Notes under the pieces: model-generated | Database searches by the model: none | Told to the model about the DNA's origin: nothing | Seen by the model: only the letters and a program-made list of their open reading frames with translations | Part shown: positions 34,271 through 42,905 of the stretch, one piece after another | How the letters are laid out: the number at the start of each line of letters is the position of its first letter | Position numbering within the stretch: position 1 is the first letter of the stretch | Assembly: GCA_025757745.1 (NCBI GenBank) | Contig: CP107217.1 | Location: 1,364,001 to 1,428,000 of the forward strand | Direction: 5' to 3' | DNA from: Coriobacteriaceae bacterium | GTDB lineage: Bacteria > Actinomycetota > Coriobacteriia > Coriobacteriales > Coriobacteriaceae | Length of the DNA: 64,000 nucleotides | Program-made: the position numbers and the translations under genes

Positions 34271-37021
34271 CTAGGCCTTCTTTGCAGGCTTTTTCTTTTT
34301 GCTCGGCATCGAGACCTTAATGCCCTGGGCGGACTTGGTCACCTGCGAACGTTTGGTGCCCGCAACTTTCTTTTTCTTGGGCTGGGCCTTTTCCACACCC
34401 TCGAGCGCGCGAACCTCGGCCTCGCGAGCGGTGCGCCCCTCACGGCGCTGCGCCATATCGGCGGCGACGCGCTTGGCAAAACGCTGGGCCGTCGAGCCCG
34501 TCGAGCTCACCTTGCCGCCACCGCGACCCAGACGGACGCGAACGCCACGGCCAAAGCCAGTGGCAGCATGGCGACGGCGCGGCTTAAGCGAATCCATCAT
34601 CGTGGCGAGCTTAAAGAACACCGTGCAGGTAAAGACGACGATCGCCAGCAAGATAACGGCCTCGCCCGTCGAAAGATTAGCGATGGACAGCAGCTCCGGG
34701 AATCCGATAACACCCGCCAAGATGCCGACGACGACAAATACAAAGAGCACCACGCGCAAGGGAGTGAGCGGCTGTGAGATGCGCCAGATCAGGCTCACGC
34801 TCGCCGCACACGACGTAAGCAGGCACATGGTCGAAAGCGTGAGCTGGTTAAAGCCAAACACGCGCGCCACAAAGATATCGAGCGCCGCAGCCATAATAAC
34901 CGCCAGCGACGCCGGCAGCGCACGCTTGAGCACGTTGGTCAAGAATGACCCCTTCACGCGGGCGTTGTTGGGCTCCAAACCCAGCACAAAGCCCGGCGCG
35001 CCGATGCAGAAGAAATTGATGAGCGTCATCTGGATCGGCTCGAAGGGATACGGCGGAAACGCGATACACAGTGCCGCCAAGCCCATCGAGAACAGCGTCT
35101 TGGTCAGAAACAGCGCCGCAGAGCGCTGCAGGTTGTTGATGGAGCGACGGCCCTCGGCCACCACGGCGGGCATCGAGGCAAAATCGTTGTCGACCAGCAC
35201 GATTTCGGCCACGTTGCGCGCGGCATCGGAACCGGCGGCCATGGCCACGGAACAGTCGGCTTCCTTGAGCGCCAGCACGTCGTTGACGCCGTCGCCCGTC
35301 ATGGCAACGGTATGGTCGCGACGCTTGAGCGCCTGCACGAGTTCGCGCTTCTGTTGCGGGGTCACGCGACCAAAGACGTGATAGCGGTCAACCGCCGCAT
35401 CAATCTTGGACGGCGTATCGAGCGTCGTGGCGTCGACGTAGGCATCGGCCCCCGGAACGCCCACCACGCGCGCAATCGACGACACCGTGCGTGGGTCGTC
35501 GCCGCTGATCACGTTGAGGGTCACGCCCTGCTCGTTAAAGTAGCCGATGGTCTCGGCGGCCGAGGAGCGGATCTCATCGCGAATGGTCACAAAGCCCACA
35601 GGCTCTGCCTCGCCCAACATATCGCCGTCGGGCGTAAAGCCATCCACACGGGCCACCACAAGCACGCGGCAGGTATCGGCGAGCTCGGCCACACGGTTCT
35701 CGACCTGCGCAAAGGCGCGCTCCGAAAGCACAAATTGCGCCGCGCCCATCACATAGGAGCCCTGCGAAAACGACGCACCGCTCCACTTTTTGGACGACGA
35801 GAACGGAATGACAGACAGCGGCTCGGAAACCTCGACCGGGCGGTCAGCGTAATAGTTGAGCAGCGCCTGACAGGTCTCGTTGGCGTCTGCCGAGGTGGCA
35901 CGCGCCACGTTGGCGAGCGCAAAATCCAGGACCGTGGTCTCGACAGGGACAGCTGCCTCGTCCGAGTCCGCGCCAAAGCCAACGCCCTCAACAGGCAGCG
36001 GGTAGGTACCCTCGACCTCCATACGGCCCGAGGTAATGGTGCCCGTCTTGTCCAGGCACAGCACGTCGACGCGCGCGAGCGTCTCGATACAGTAGAGCTG
36101 CTGCGCGAGTACCTTGCGGCGCGCCAGACGCACCGTGGCGATGGCAAGCACCGACGAAGTCAGCAGCACCAGGCCCTGCGGAATCATGCCCAAAAGAGCG
36201 CCCACCGTAGACAGCAGCGCCGACGAAGGCACGCGACCGGCAAGCAGCTCGGAAAAACACCACGAAAGCGCGCTATCGCCCGGCGTACCGGCGGCATCCC
36301 ACAGCTCGCTCACACTCGAGGCAAAGAGCGCCAGGCCGAGCGGAATCATAATGAGGCTCGCAAAGCGCACGATGGCGTTGAGCGCATTCATGATCTCGGA
36401 ATTGACCTTTTTGACGTACTTGGCCTCGTTGTTGATCTTGGCCACGTAGTTGTCGGCGCCAACATGGATCACGCGGGCGCGCAGCAGGCCCGAGTCGATA
36501 AAGCTGCCGCTCATGAGCTCGGAGCCGGGCTGCTTTTTGATGAGATCGCTCTCGCCCGTCAGCAGGCTCTCGTTCACGAGTGCCTCACCCGACACCACCA
36601 CGGCGTCGGCGGGAATCTGGTCGCCGCGCCCCAGGCGAATGATATCGTCGAGCACGATCTGGTCCAGGTCGAGCTCTACCTCGGCGCCGTCGCGCACCGC
36701 GATGGCCTTCTTAGAGGTGAGCAGCGTAAGCTTATCGACCATCCGCTTGGAGCGCATGGACTGGATGACGCCAATTGCCGTGTTCAAGAACACCACGAAC
36801 AGGAACGTCAGGTTCTTAAACGAACCGGTCAGCAACACCAAAATCGCCAAAACCACGTTGATCAAGTTAAACAGCGTGCAGAGGTTCTCGATGATGAGCT
36901 CGCGGACCGACTTGGTCTTGAGTTCCATGTTGCGGTTGATCTTACCGGCGGCGATGCGCTCCTCGACCTCGGCGGTCGAGAGTCCGAGCTCGATATCCGT
37001 TGCTGCCATACCTTGTCCCAT
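34271..37021 (-). CDS. P-type cation-transporting ATPase
   Basis: The 916-residue protein has all P-type landmarks: TGES in ESLLTGESD (actuator), CLDKTGTITSG with the phosphorylated Asp, GDDPRTV and MTGDGVNDVLALKEADCSVAMA. About eight to ten membrane helices are present. Before the DKTGT lies helix 4 with GMIPQGLVLLTS; related Ca-type pumps usually have Glu in PEGL, so Gln is notable. The C-terminal 90 residues are Lys/Arg-rich. Substrate cannot be assigned; a divalent cation is likely. The ATG at 37021 avoids overlap with the upstream tRNA and its terminator. Confidence 0.9.
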   Translation of the reverse strand: MGQGMAATDIELGLSTAEVEERIAAGKINRNMELKTKSVRELIIENLCTLFNLINVVLAILVLLTGSFKNLTFLFVVFLNTAIGVIQSMRSKRMVDKLTLLTSKKAIAVRDGAEVELDLDQIVLDDIIRLGRGDQIPADAVVVSGEALVNESLLTGESDLIKKQPGSELMSGSFIDSGLLRARVIHVGADNYVAKINNEAKYVKKVNSEIMNALNAIVRFASLIMIPLGLALFASSVSELWDAAGTPGDSALSWCFSELLAGRVPSSALLSTVGALLGMIPQGLVLLTSSVLAIATVRLARRKVLAQQLYCIETLARVDVLCLDKTGTITSGRMEVEGTYPLPVEGVGFGADSDEAAVPVETTVLDFALANVARATSADANETCQALLNYYADRPVEVSEPLSVIPFSSSKKWSGASFSQGSYVMGAAQFVLSERAFAQVENRVAELADTCRVLVVARVDGFTPDGDMLGEAEPVGFVTIRDEIRSSAAETIGYFNEQGVTLNVISGDDPRTVSSIARVVGVPGADAYVDATTLDTPSKIDAAVDRYHVFGRVTPQQKRELVQALKRRDHTVAMTGDGVNDVLALKEADCSVAMAAGSDAARNVAEIVLVDNDFASMPAVVAEGRRSINNLQRSAALFLTKTLFSMGLAALCIAFPPYPFEPIQMTLINFFCIGAPGFVLGLEPNNARVKGSFLTNVLKRALPASLAVIMAAALDIFVARVFGFNQLTLSTMCLLTSCAASVSLIWRISQPLTPLRVVLFVFVVVGILAGVIGFPELLSIANLSTGEAVILLAIVVFTCTVFFKLATMMDSLKPRRRHAATGFGRGVRVRLGRGGGKVSSTGSTAQRFAKRVAADMAQRREGRTAREAEVRALEGVEKAQPKKKKVAGTKRSQVTKSAQGIKVSMPSKKKKPAKKA

Positions 37022-37036
37022 CACGTCGCGTCGGTA

Positions 37037-37072
37037 TAAGAAAACCGCCCGGACCATGCGAGGTTCGGACGG
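37037..37072 (-). terminator. Terminator after tRNA-Arg(CCG)
   Basis: An approximately 11-bp stem (37045-37055 with 37062-37072, one mismatch) is followed on the minus strand by TTTTCTTAT. It lies between the tRNA and the ATPase start. Confidence 0.75.
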
Positions 37073-37087
37073 TCTTACGTTCGAGGG

Positions 37088-37161
37088 TGCCCCATGTTGG
37101 ATTCGAACCAACGGCCTTCTGCTCCGGAGGCAGACGCTCTAATCCCCTGAGCTAATAGGGC
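37088..37161 (-). tRNA. tRNA-Arg (anticodon CCG)
   Basis: The minus strand folds into a complete 74-base cloverleaf. The acceptor stem GCCCTAT pairs with ATGGGGC, the D arm is AGCTCAGGGGATTAGAGC, and the anticodon loop CTCCGGA sits on stem TCTGC/GCAGA. The T arm is GTTGG TTCGAAT CCAAC. Anticodon CCG reads CGG. The 3' CCA is not encoded; the discriminator is A. Confidence 0.97.
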
Positions 37162-37172
37162 GAACGGTTGGC

Positions 37173-37202
37173 ATTATACCCAAGTGCGCCACGGGCTAAC
37201 AA
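37173..37202 (-). promoter_or_regulatory. Promoter of tRNA-Arg(CCG)
   Basis: Minus-strand TTGTTA (37197-37202), an 18-base spacer and consensus TATAAT (37173-37178) lie 11 bases upstream of the tRNA 5' end. Confidence 0.8.
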
Positions 37203-37255
37203 AAGAATAGAAAAAGCTTTGCAATTACGTGGGAGACACGGCGCAGAGGCTCACC

Positions 37256-37284
37256 TTAGAACGCAAAAGTGAAACAATTAGTAT
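37256..37284 (+). promoter_or_regulatory. Probable promoter of the aro operon
   Basis: TTAGAA (37256-37261), a 17-base spacer and TAGTAT (37279-37284) predict a start near 37291. An overlapping TATAAA at 37282 could serve as an alternative -10. The predicted transcript begins just before a terminator-like hairpin, about 70 bases ahead of aroF. Confidence 0.5.
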
Positions 37285-37292
37285 AAACTCTC

Positions 37293-37367
37293 ATGCACAT
37301 ATATAACGGCTCGCGATGCGGGCCGTTTTTGCAAGAGCTATCCATCGAGGTGAGAGGCACACCATGA
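37293..37367 (+). CDS. Possible 24-codon leader peptide overlapping the aroF start
   Basis: An ATG at 37293 opens a frame of 24 codons (MHIYNGSRCGPFLQELSIEV and four more) ending in a TGA that overlaps the aroF ATG. It runs through the whole leader hairpin and contains one Tyr and one Phe codon. No ribosome-binding site precedes it; it would have to be translated as a near-leaderless start. It may be chance. Confidence 0.25.
   Translation: MHIYNGSRCGPFLQELSIEVRGTP
37305..37330 (+). promoter_or_regulatory. Terminator-like hairpin in the aro operon leader (candidate attenuator)
   Basis: AACGGCTCGC (37305-37314) pairs with GCGGGCCGTT (37318-37327), one G-U pair and a three-base loop, followed by TTTTT. 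No plus-strand gene lies upstream, so it cannot be a conventional end-of-gene terminator. Its place between promoter and aroF suggests transcription attenuation of the aromatic operon. Confidence 0.55.
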
Positions 37368-38389
37368 TTGCGATTTTAAAGCAGAGCGCCAGCGACGAGG
37401 CCGTCGGCCATATCGTCAGCTGGATTGAGAAGAAGGGTCTCAAGACCGACGTCTCGCGCGGCGAGAACGAGACCATCATCGGCCTGGTGGGCGATACGAC
37501 CAAGATCGACCCGTTCTTGCTCGAGTCCATGGATGTCGTCGAGCGCGTGCAGCGCGTCTCCGAGCCCTTTAAGCGTGCCAACCGCAAGTTCCACCCTGAG
37601 GACTCCGTCATCGACTGCGGCCACGGCGTCAAGATCGGCGGCGACCAGTTCCAGGTCATCGCCGGACCCTGCTCCGTCGAGGGCGAAAACCTCATTCGCA
37701 TCGCACGCCGCGTAAAGGCCGCCGGCGCCACGATGCTGCGCGGTGGCGCCTACAAGCCCCGCACCTCCCCTTACGCCTACCAGGGCATGGGTCCCGCCGG
37801 CCTGGACCTGCTATGCGAGGCATCCGCCGAGCTCGACATGCCGATCGTCACCGAGATCATGGACCCGCGCGACGTGCAGGTCTTCTTGGATAAGAAGATC
37901 GACGTCATGCAGATCGGCGCCCGCAACGCGCAGAACTTCCCCCTGCTCAAGGAGGTCGGCAAGACCAAGACCCCGGTCCTGCTCAAGCGCGGCATGTCCG
38001 GCACCGTCGACGAGTTGCTCATGGCTGCCGAGTACATCATGAGCGAGGGCAACGACAACGTCATCCTGTGCGAGCGCGGCATTCGCACCTTCGAGACCCG
38101 CACCCGCAACACCTTCGACCTCAACGCCGTGCCGGTGCTGCACCACCTATCGCACCTGCCCGTCGTCGCCGACCCCAGCCACGCCACCGGCTACACCCGC
38201 TATGTCGAGCCCATGGCGCTCGCCGCGACTGCCTGCGGCGCCAACGGTCTGGAGATCGAGGTCCACGACGACCCGAGCCACGCTTGGTCCGACGGTGCTC
38301 AAGCCCTCACCCCCGACCAGTTCGACGACACCATGCGCCGCATCCGCGCCATCCGCGAGGTCGTCTGTCAAGAGACCGTTCAGGAGTAG
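37364..38389 (+). CDS. aroF: 3-deoxy-7-phosphoheptulonate (DAHP) synthase
   Basis: This enzyme condenses PEP and erythrose 4-phosphate, the first step of the shikimate pathway. The 341-residue type I-beta protein has an N-terminal ferredoxin-like regulatory domain (about 1-70), then the barrel with VIAGPCSVEGE, GGAYKPRTSPYAYQG, QIGARNAQNFPLL and VADPSHATGYT. The ferredoxin-like domain confers Tyr or Phe feedback in relatives. The start at 37364 has GAGAGG six bases upstream. It opens an eight-gene operon. Confidence 0.96.
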   Translation: MIAILKQSASDEAVGHIVSWIEKKGLKTDVSRGENETIIGLVGDTTKIDPFLLESMDVVERVQRVSEPFKRANRKFHPEDSVIDCGHGVKIGGDQFQVIAGPCSVEGENLIRIARRVKAAGATMLRGGAYKPRTSPYAYQGMGPAGLDLLCEASAELDMPIVTEIMDPRDVQVFLDKKIDVMQIGARNAQNFPLLKEVGKTKTPVLLKRGMSGTVDELLMAAEYIMSEGNDNVILCERGIRTFETRTRNTFDLNAVPVLHHLSHLPVVADPSHATGYTRYVEPMALAATACGANGLEIEVHDDPSHAWSDGAQALTPDQFDDTMRRIRAIREVVCQETVQE

Positions 38390-38392
38390 CCC

Positions 38393-39307
38393 ATGGGTAC
38401 GGTGAGAAACGCACGCGTCAACCAGGGAGGCCCCAAGTGCGCCGGCATCGTGGGCCTGGGCCTCATCGGCGGCAGCTTTGCCCGCGGCTATGCGCAGGCG
38501 GGCGTTCGCGTGCTTGCCTGGGACCCCGACGATGACGTGATGACGGCCGCCAGCATGGGTACCGTCGCCGGCGAGCTCAACGACGAGACGCTCGGCGAGT
38601 GCGACATCATCGTCCTTGCCTGCTATCCCGAGGCATGCATCGAGTGGCTCGAGACGCACGCCCAGGCGCTCGCCGACGCCACCGACACCGATGCCATCAT
38701 GGGTCCCGTGGTGATCGACACCGTGGGCGTCAAGGGCATTGTGTGTGAGCGGGCCTTTGAACTCGCACGAGAGCACGGCTTTTACTTTGTGGGCGCACAC
38801 CCCATGGCGGGCACCCAGTTCTCGGGCTACGCGCACTCCCGCGCCGACCTGTTCCAGGGCGCGCCGCTCGTGCTCGTTCCGCCCGCGGTAGACGATGCCC
38901 TTAAGCTGGAGCTCTTGGGCCAGGTGCGCGAGATGGTGCGTCCCTTGGGGTTTGGCAAGTTCAGCGTGACCACCGCCGCCGAACACGACCGCGTGATCGC
39001 CTTTACGAGCCAGCTCGCACACGTGGTGTCCAACGCCTACGTAAAGAGCCCCACCGCCCAGGTCCACCACGGCTTTTCAGCCGGTAGCTACCGCGACCTC
39101 ACGCGCGTGGCACACCTCAACCCGCAGATGTGGTCCGAGCTCATGATTGACGACGCCGACGCTCTCGCCTTCGAGATCGACCATCTGATCGATTCGCTCG
39201 GCGCCTACAGCCGTGCGCTCAAGAACCGCGACCAGCGTTATCTTGAGAATCTCCTTGCCGAGGGCGATCGCATCAAGCGCGCACTCGACGACGAGAGCGC
39301 CCACTAG
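38393..39307 (+). CDS. tyrA: Prephenate dehydrogenase
   Basis: It oxidises prephenate to 4-hydroxyphenylpyruvate for tyrosine synthesis. The 304-residue protein has the NAD-binding GIVGLGLIGGSFARGY, DTVGVKG, the substrate motif GAHPMAGTQFSGY and LAHVVSNAYV. The C-terminal ACT domain found in some homologues is absent, so feedback may act elsewhere. The ATG lies three bases after the aroF stop. Arogenate specificity cannot be excluded. Confidence 0.92.
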   Translation: MGTVRNARVNQGGPKCAGIVGLGLIGGSFARGYAQAGVRVLAWDPDDDVMTAASMGTVAGELNDETLGECDIIVLACYPEACIEWLETHAQALADATDTDAIMGPVVIDTVGVKGIVCERAFELAREHGFYFVGAHPMAGTQFSGYAHSRADLFQGAPLVLVPPAVDDALKLELLGQVREMVRPLGFGKFSVTTAAEHDRVIAFTSQLAHVVSNAYVKSPTAQVHHGFSAGSYRDLTRVAHLNPQMWSELMIDDADALAFEIDHLIDSLGAYSRALKNRDQRYLENLLAEGDRIKRALDDESAH

Positions 39308-39343
39308 ACCACCTATCACGCCAGGTCGAAAGGACCATAGCTT

Positions 39344-40450
39344 ATGGCGATTACCATCGATATCGACACCGCACGCCCCTACCAGGTACACGTGGGCACG
39401 TTTTTGCTGGAGCAGGCAGGGCCACTCGTTCGCGCCACCGCCGGAGGCACCCGCGCCGTCATCGTGACGGACACCAACGTGGGCCCGCTCTACCAGATGC
39501 CCGTTAAGCAGAGCCTGGAGGCGTCAGGCTATGAGGTAAGCATTTGCACCTTCGAGGCCGGCGAGGTACACAAGCGCGCCGAGACCTACGTTGCCATTCT
39601 TGAGTTTGTAGCCGAGCACGAGCTTTCGCGCTCCGACGTGATCGTGGCGCTCGGCGGCGGCGTCGTGGGCGACGTGGCCGGCTTTGTGGCCGCCACCTAC
39701 ATGCGCGGCTGCAAGTTTGTGCAGATCCCCACGAGTCTGCTCGCTATGGTGGACTCGTCGGTGGGCGGCAAGACGGCCATCGACCTGGCTGCCGGCAAAA
39801 ATCTCGCCGGAGCCTTTTGGCAGCCGAGCGTGGTTATCGCCGACGTGGGATGCCTTGCCACCCTCACGCCCGAGCAGTTCGCCGACGGCTGCGGCGAAGT
39901 CGTCAAGCACGCCGTGATTGCCGATCCGGAGCTTTTCGCCGAACTGGAGAAAACCCCACTCACGCTGGAGCTGCTCAACCAGGACGTGGCCCGCGTGGCG
40001 CTCATAATCGCCCGCAATATCGACATTAAGCGCGCCGTGGTCGTTGCCGACGAACGCGAGACCAACCAGCGCAAGCTCCTCAACTTTGGACACAGCGCCG
40101 GACACGCCGTCGAGGCCTGCGAGCACTTTGAGCTGGGACACGGCAACTGCGTGTCGATCGGCATGGGCATCATCACGCGTGCCGCGGCCCTGCACGGCAT
40201 TTGTAACGCCGAACTTCCCGGCCGCATCGAAGAGCTCTGCGCCCGTCATGGCCTCAAGACTCGCTGTGAGCTTTCGGCCGACGCCATCTTTGCCGAGGCG
40301 CTGCACGACAAAAAACGCGCCGGCGACACCATCGATCTGGTGATTCCGCACGGCATTGGCCGCTGCAGCATCGACCGCACGCCGCTTTCAACCCTCCATG
40401 ATTTAATTGCCGAGGGCCTCGGCCAGAAGGGAGACGCATCAGCATGTTAG
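39344..40450 (+). CDS. aroB: 3-dehydroquinate synthase
   Basis: AroB converts DAHP to 3-dehydroquinate. The 368-residue protein has ALGGGVVGDVAGFVAATYMRG for NAD binding, PTSLLAMVDSSVGGKTAID, the zinc/substrate region with EVVKHAVI and the histidine motif FGHSAGHAVE. Length is typical. It lies 36 bases after tyrA and overlaps aroA by seven bases. Confidence 0.97.
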   Translation: MAITIDIDTARPYQVHVGTFLLEQAGPLVRATAGGTRAVIVTDTNVGPLYQMPVKQSLEASGYEVSICTFEAGEVHKRAETYVAILEFVAEHELSRSDVIVALGGGVVGDVAGFVAATYMRGCKFVQIPTSLLAMVDSSVGGKTAIDLAAGKNLAGAFWQPSVVIADVGCLATLTPEQFADGCGEVVKHAVIADPELFAELEKTPLTLELLNQDVARVALIIARNIDIKRAVVVADERETNQRKLLNFGHSAGHAVEACEHFELGHGNCVSIGMGIITRAAALHGICNAELPGRIEELCARHGLKTRCELSADAIFAEALHDKKRAGDTIDLVIPHGIGRCSIDRTPLSTLHDLIAEGLGQKGDASAC

Positions 40451-41763
40451 CCCGCATCACCCCCTCCCCGCTCAAGGGCACCGTTCCCGCCATCGCGTCC
40501 AAGTCGATGGCGCACCGCCTCATCATCTGCGCCGCACTTGCCAACGGCGAGACGCACGTGACCTGCAACACGACCTGTGCCGATATCGAGGCCACGGTGC
40601 GCTGCCTCACGGCGCTGGGCGCCCGCATCGAGACCGTCGAGGATGGCTTCCAGGTCCATCCCACTATGAAGAGTATTGAGTTTGGCCTGCTCAAGGCACT
40701 TGCCGGCGGCACGCTCGACTGCGGCGAGAGCGGCTCCACGCTCCGCTTTATGCTGCCCGTCGCCTGCGCGCTGGGGGCAGAGGCAACCTTTGTGGGCCAG
40801 GGCCGTCTGGGCGCACGCCCCCTCTCCCCGCTCTCCGACGAGATCATTGCCGCCGGCTGCGACCTGCAGGGTCTGGGCGGCTTTCCGCTCAAGACAAGCG
40901 GCCGCATGCGCCCGGGCACCTTTATCCTGCCGGGCAACGTGAGCTCGCAGTACATCTCCGGCCTGCTGCTGGCAGCCCCACTTCTGGCCCAGTCCTCCTG
41001 CGTGCAGGTGACCGGCCTTATCGAGAGCCGCCCCTACATCAATCTGACCATCCAGGCCATGAAGGCCTTCGGCGTCGAGGTCAACGTCGAGCGCATCCCC
41101 GCCAAGGACGGCCAGCCCGAGATCACGAACTTCCGTGTGAGCAGCGGCTCGTACCGCACGCCCGGCAGCGTGGCCGTCGAAGGCGATTGGTCCAATGCGG
41201 CCTTTTGGCTGTGCGCCGGCGCTATCGGCTCCGACCCCATCACCGTGGAAGGCGTGTCGCTGAGCTCTGCACAGGGCGACCGCAACGTGCTTGCCGCGCT
41301 TTCGCGCTTTGGCGCTCGCATCGTGCGCTCCACCAACGCCGCCACCGTCCAGTCCGACAAGCTCGCCGGCTTTGAAATGAGCGCGCACGACATTCCGGAC
41401 CTGGTGCCCGTTATCTCTGCCGTGGCATCGTTGGCGCAAGGCCGCACGTTCATCCGCGATTGCGCCCGCCTGCGCATCAAGGAATCCGACCGTCTGGCCA
41501 CTACCACCCGCGAGCTCACCGCACTGGGCGCGCAGATACGCATTGCCGGCGACGACCTCATCATCAAGGGCGTCGATGCCTTTACCGGCGCCGAGGTCGA
41601 TTCGCACAACGACCACCGCATCGCCATGATGGCCGCCATCGCCGCGAGCCGTGCCACCGGCGAGGTCGTGATCCACGGCGCCGAGGCCGTCAACAAGTCC
41701 TATCCCGATTTCTTCGACCACTACCGCCTGCTGGGCGGCAAGGTCACGCTCGAGGAGGAATAG
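40444..41763 (+). CDS. aroA: 3-phosphoshikimate 1-carboxyvinyltransferase (EPSP synthase)
   Basis: It transfers enolpyruvyl from PEP to shikimate 3-phosphate. The 439-residue protein has SKSMAHRLIICAALA, CGESGSTLRFMLP, PGNVSSQYISGLLLA, GDWSNAAFW, RLRIKESDRLA and HNDHRIAMM, covering the two-domain fold. The ATG lies inside the last codons of aroB, implying coupling. Sequence alone does not predict glyphosate sensitivity. Confidence 0.97.
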   Translation: MLARITPSPLKGTVPAIASKSMAHRLIICAALANGETHVTCNTTCADIEATVRCLTALGARIETVEDGFQVHPTMKSIEFGLLKALAGGTLDCGESGSTLRFMLPVACALGAEATFVGQGRLGARPLSPLSDEIIAAGCDLQGLGGFPLKTSGRMRPGTFILPGNVSSQYISGLLLAAPLLAQSSCVQVTGLIESRPYINLTIQAMKAFGVEVNVERIPAKDGQPEITNFRVSSGSYRTPGSVAVEGDWSNAAFWLCAGAIGSDPITVEGVSLSSAQGDRNVLAALSRFGARIVRSTNAATVQSDKLAGFEMSAHDIPDLVPVISAVASLAQGRTFIRDCARLRIKESDRLATTTRELTALGAQIRIAGDDLIIKGVDAFTGAEVDSHNDHRIAMMAAIAASRATGEVVIHGAEAVNKSYPDFFDHYRLLGGKVTLEEE

Positions 41764-41764
41764 C

Positions 41765-42862
41765 ATGTCCTCGACCTTTGGCAACGTTTTGCACTTAAGC
41801 ATCTTCGGCCAATCGCACTCCCCTGCTATCGGCTGCTCGCTCGACGGTGTCCCCGCGGGCATCGCTGTGGACCAGGAGACGCTGCAGGCCTTTTTGGACC
41901 GTCGCGCCCCCGGCCGCGACGAGACCGCAACCAAGCGCCGTGAGGCCGACGCCGCGCATATCATAGCCGGTGTGGTCGACGGACACACCACTGGCGCACC
42001 CATCGCAGCAATTATCGAAAACACCAACACGCGCTCCAAGGACTATTCCGAGCTGCGCCGCAAGCCCCGTCCCGGGCACGCAGATTTTCCGGCGCGCGTG
42101 AAGTACCACAACATGCACGACGTCGCCGGAGGCGGACACTTCTCCGGCCGCCTGACAGCCCCCTTGTGCATCGCGGGCGGCATCGCGCTGCAGGCGCTCG
42201 AGGCCCGCGGCATTAACGTGATGGCGCACGTGGCGCAGATCGGTGGCATCTCCGATCTGCCCATGGACGACATGGTCTATCGCGAGGCCGACCGCAAGGC
42301 GATTCTTACGAACGACCTGCCGTGCATTGACGCCGCCGCTGCCGGTCGCATGCGCGAGGAAATCCTGGCCGCGCGCGACGAGCTCGACAGCATCGGCGGC
42401 ATCGTGGAGTGCGGCATCTACGGGCTTCCCGCGGGCATCGGCGACCCCATGTTCGACGGCATCGAGAACCGCATCGCGCAGATCGCGTTTGGCATTCCCG
42501 CCGTGAAGGGCGTGGAGTTTGGCATGGGCTTTGCCGTGGCCGCCATGCGCGGCAGCGAGAACAACGATCCGTATCGTATTGATGCCGAGACCGGCGAGAT
42601 TGCGGTCGAGTCCAACAACGCCGGCGGCATCCTGGGCGGCATCTCCACCGGCGCACCCGTCATGTGGCGTATGGCCGTGAAGCCGACGCCCTCCATCGGT
42701 CGCGAGCAGCAGACCGTGGACATGGACGCCATGGAAAACACCGAGCTCTCGGTCCACGGCCGCCACGATCCCTGCATCGTCCCCCGAGCCGTCCCCGTAG
42801 CCGAAGCAGCCGCCGCCCTCGCCATCTGGGACGCCCTCCTCGAGGACGCAGCCCAGCGCTAA
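41765..42862 (+). CDS. aroC: Chorismate synthase
   Basis: AroC makes chorismate from EPSP with reduced FMN. The 365-residue protein begins STFGNVLHLSIFGQSHSPAIG and contains RPGHADFPARVKY, GGGHFSGRLTAP, GMGFAVAAMRGSE and NNAGGILGGISTG, the classic signatures. Length matches the family. It begins one base after the aroA stop. Confidence 0.97.
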   Translation: MSSTFGNVLHLSIFGQSHSPAIGCSLDGVPAGIAVDQETLQAFLDRRAPGRDETATKRREADAAHIIAGVVDGHTTGAPIAAIIENTNTRSKDYSELRRKPRPGHADFPARVKYHNMHDVAGGGHFSGRLTAPLCIAGGIALQALEARGINVMAHVAQIGGISDLPMDDMVYREADRKAILTNDLPCIDAAAAGRMREEILAARDELDSIGGIVECGIYGLPAGIGDPMFDGIENRIAQIAFGIPAVKGVEFGMGFAVAAMRGSENNDPYRIDAETGEIAVESNNAGGILGGISTGAPVMWRMAVKPTPSIGREQQTVDMDAMENTELSVHGRHDPCIVPRAVPVAEAAAALAIWDALLEDAAQR

Positions 42863-42905
42863 CTACCCACCCCTCAACATCCCCCGACACGTGAAAGGGG
42901 CCTCC

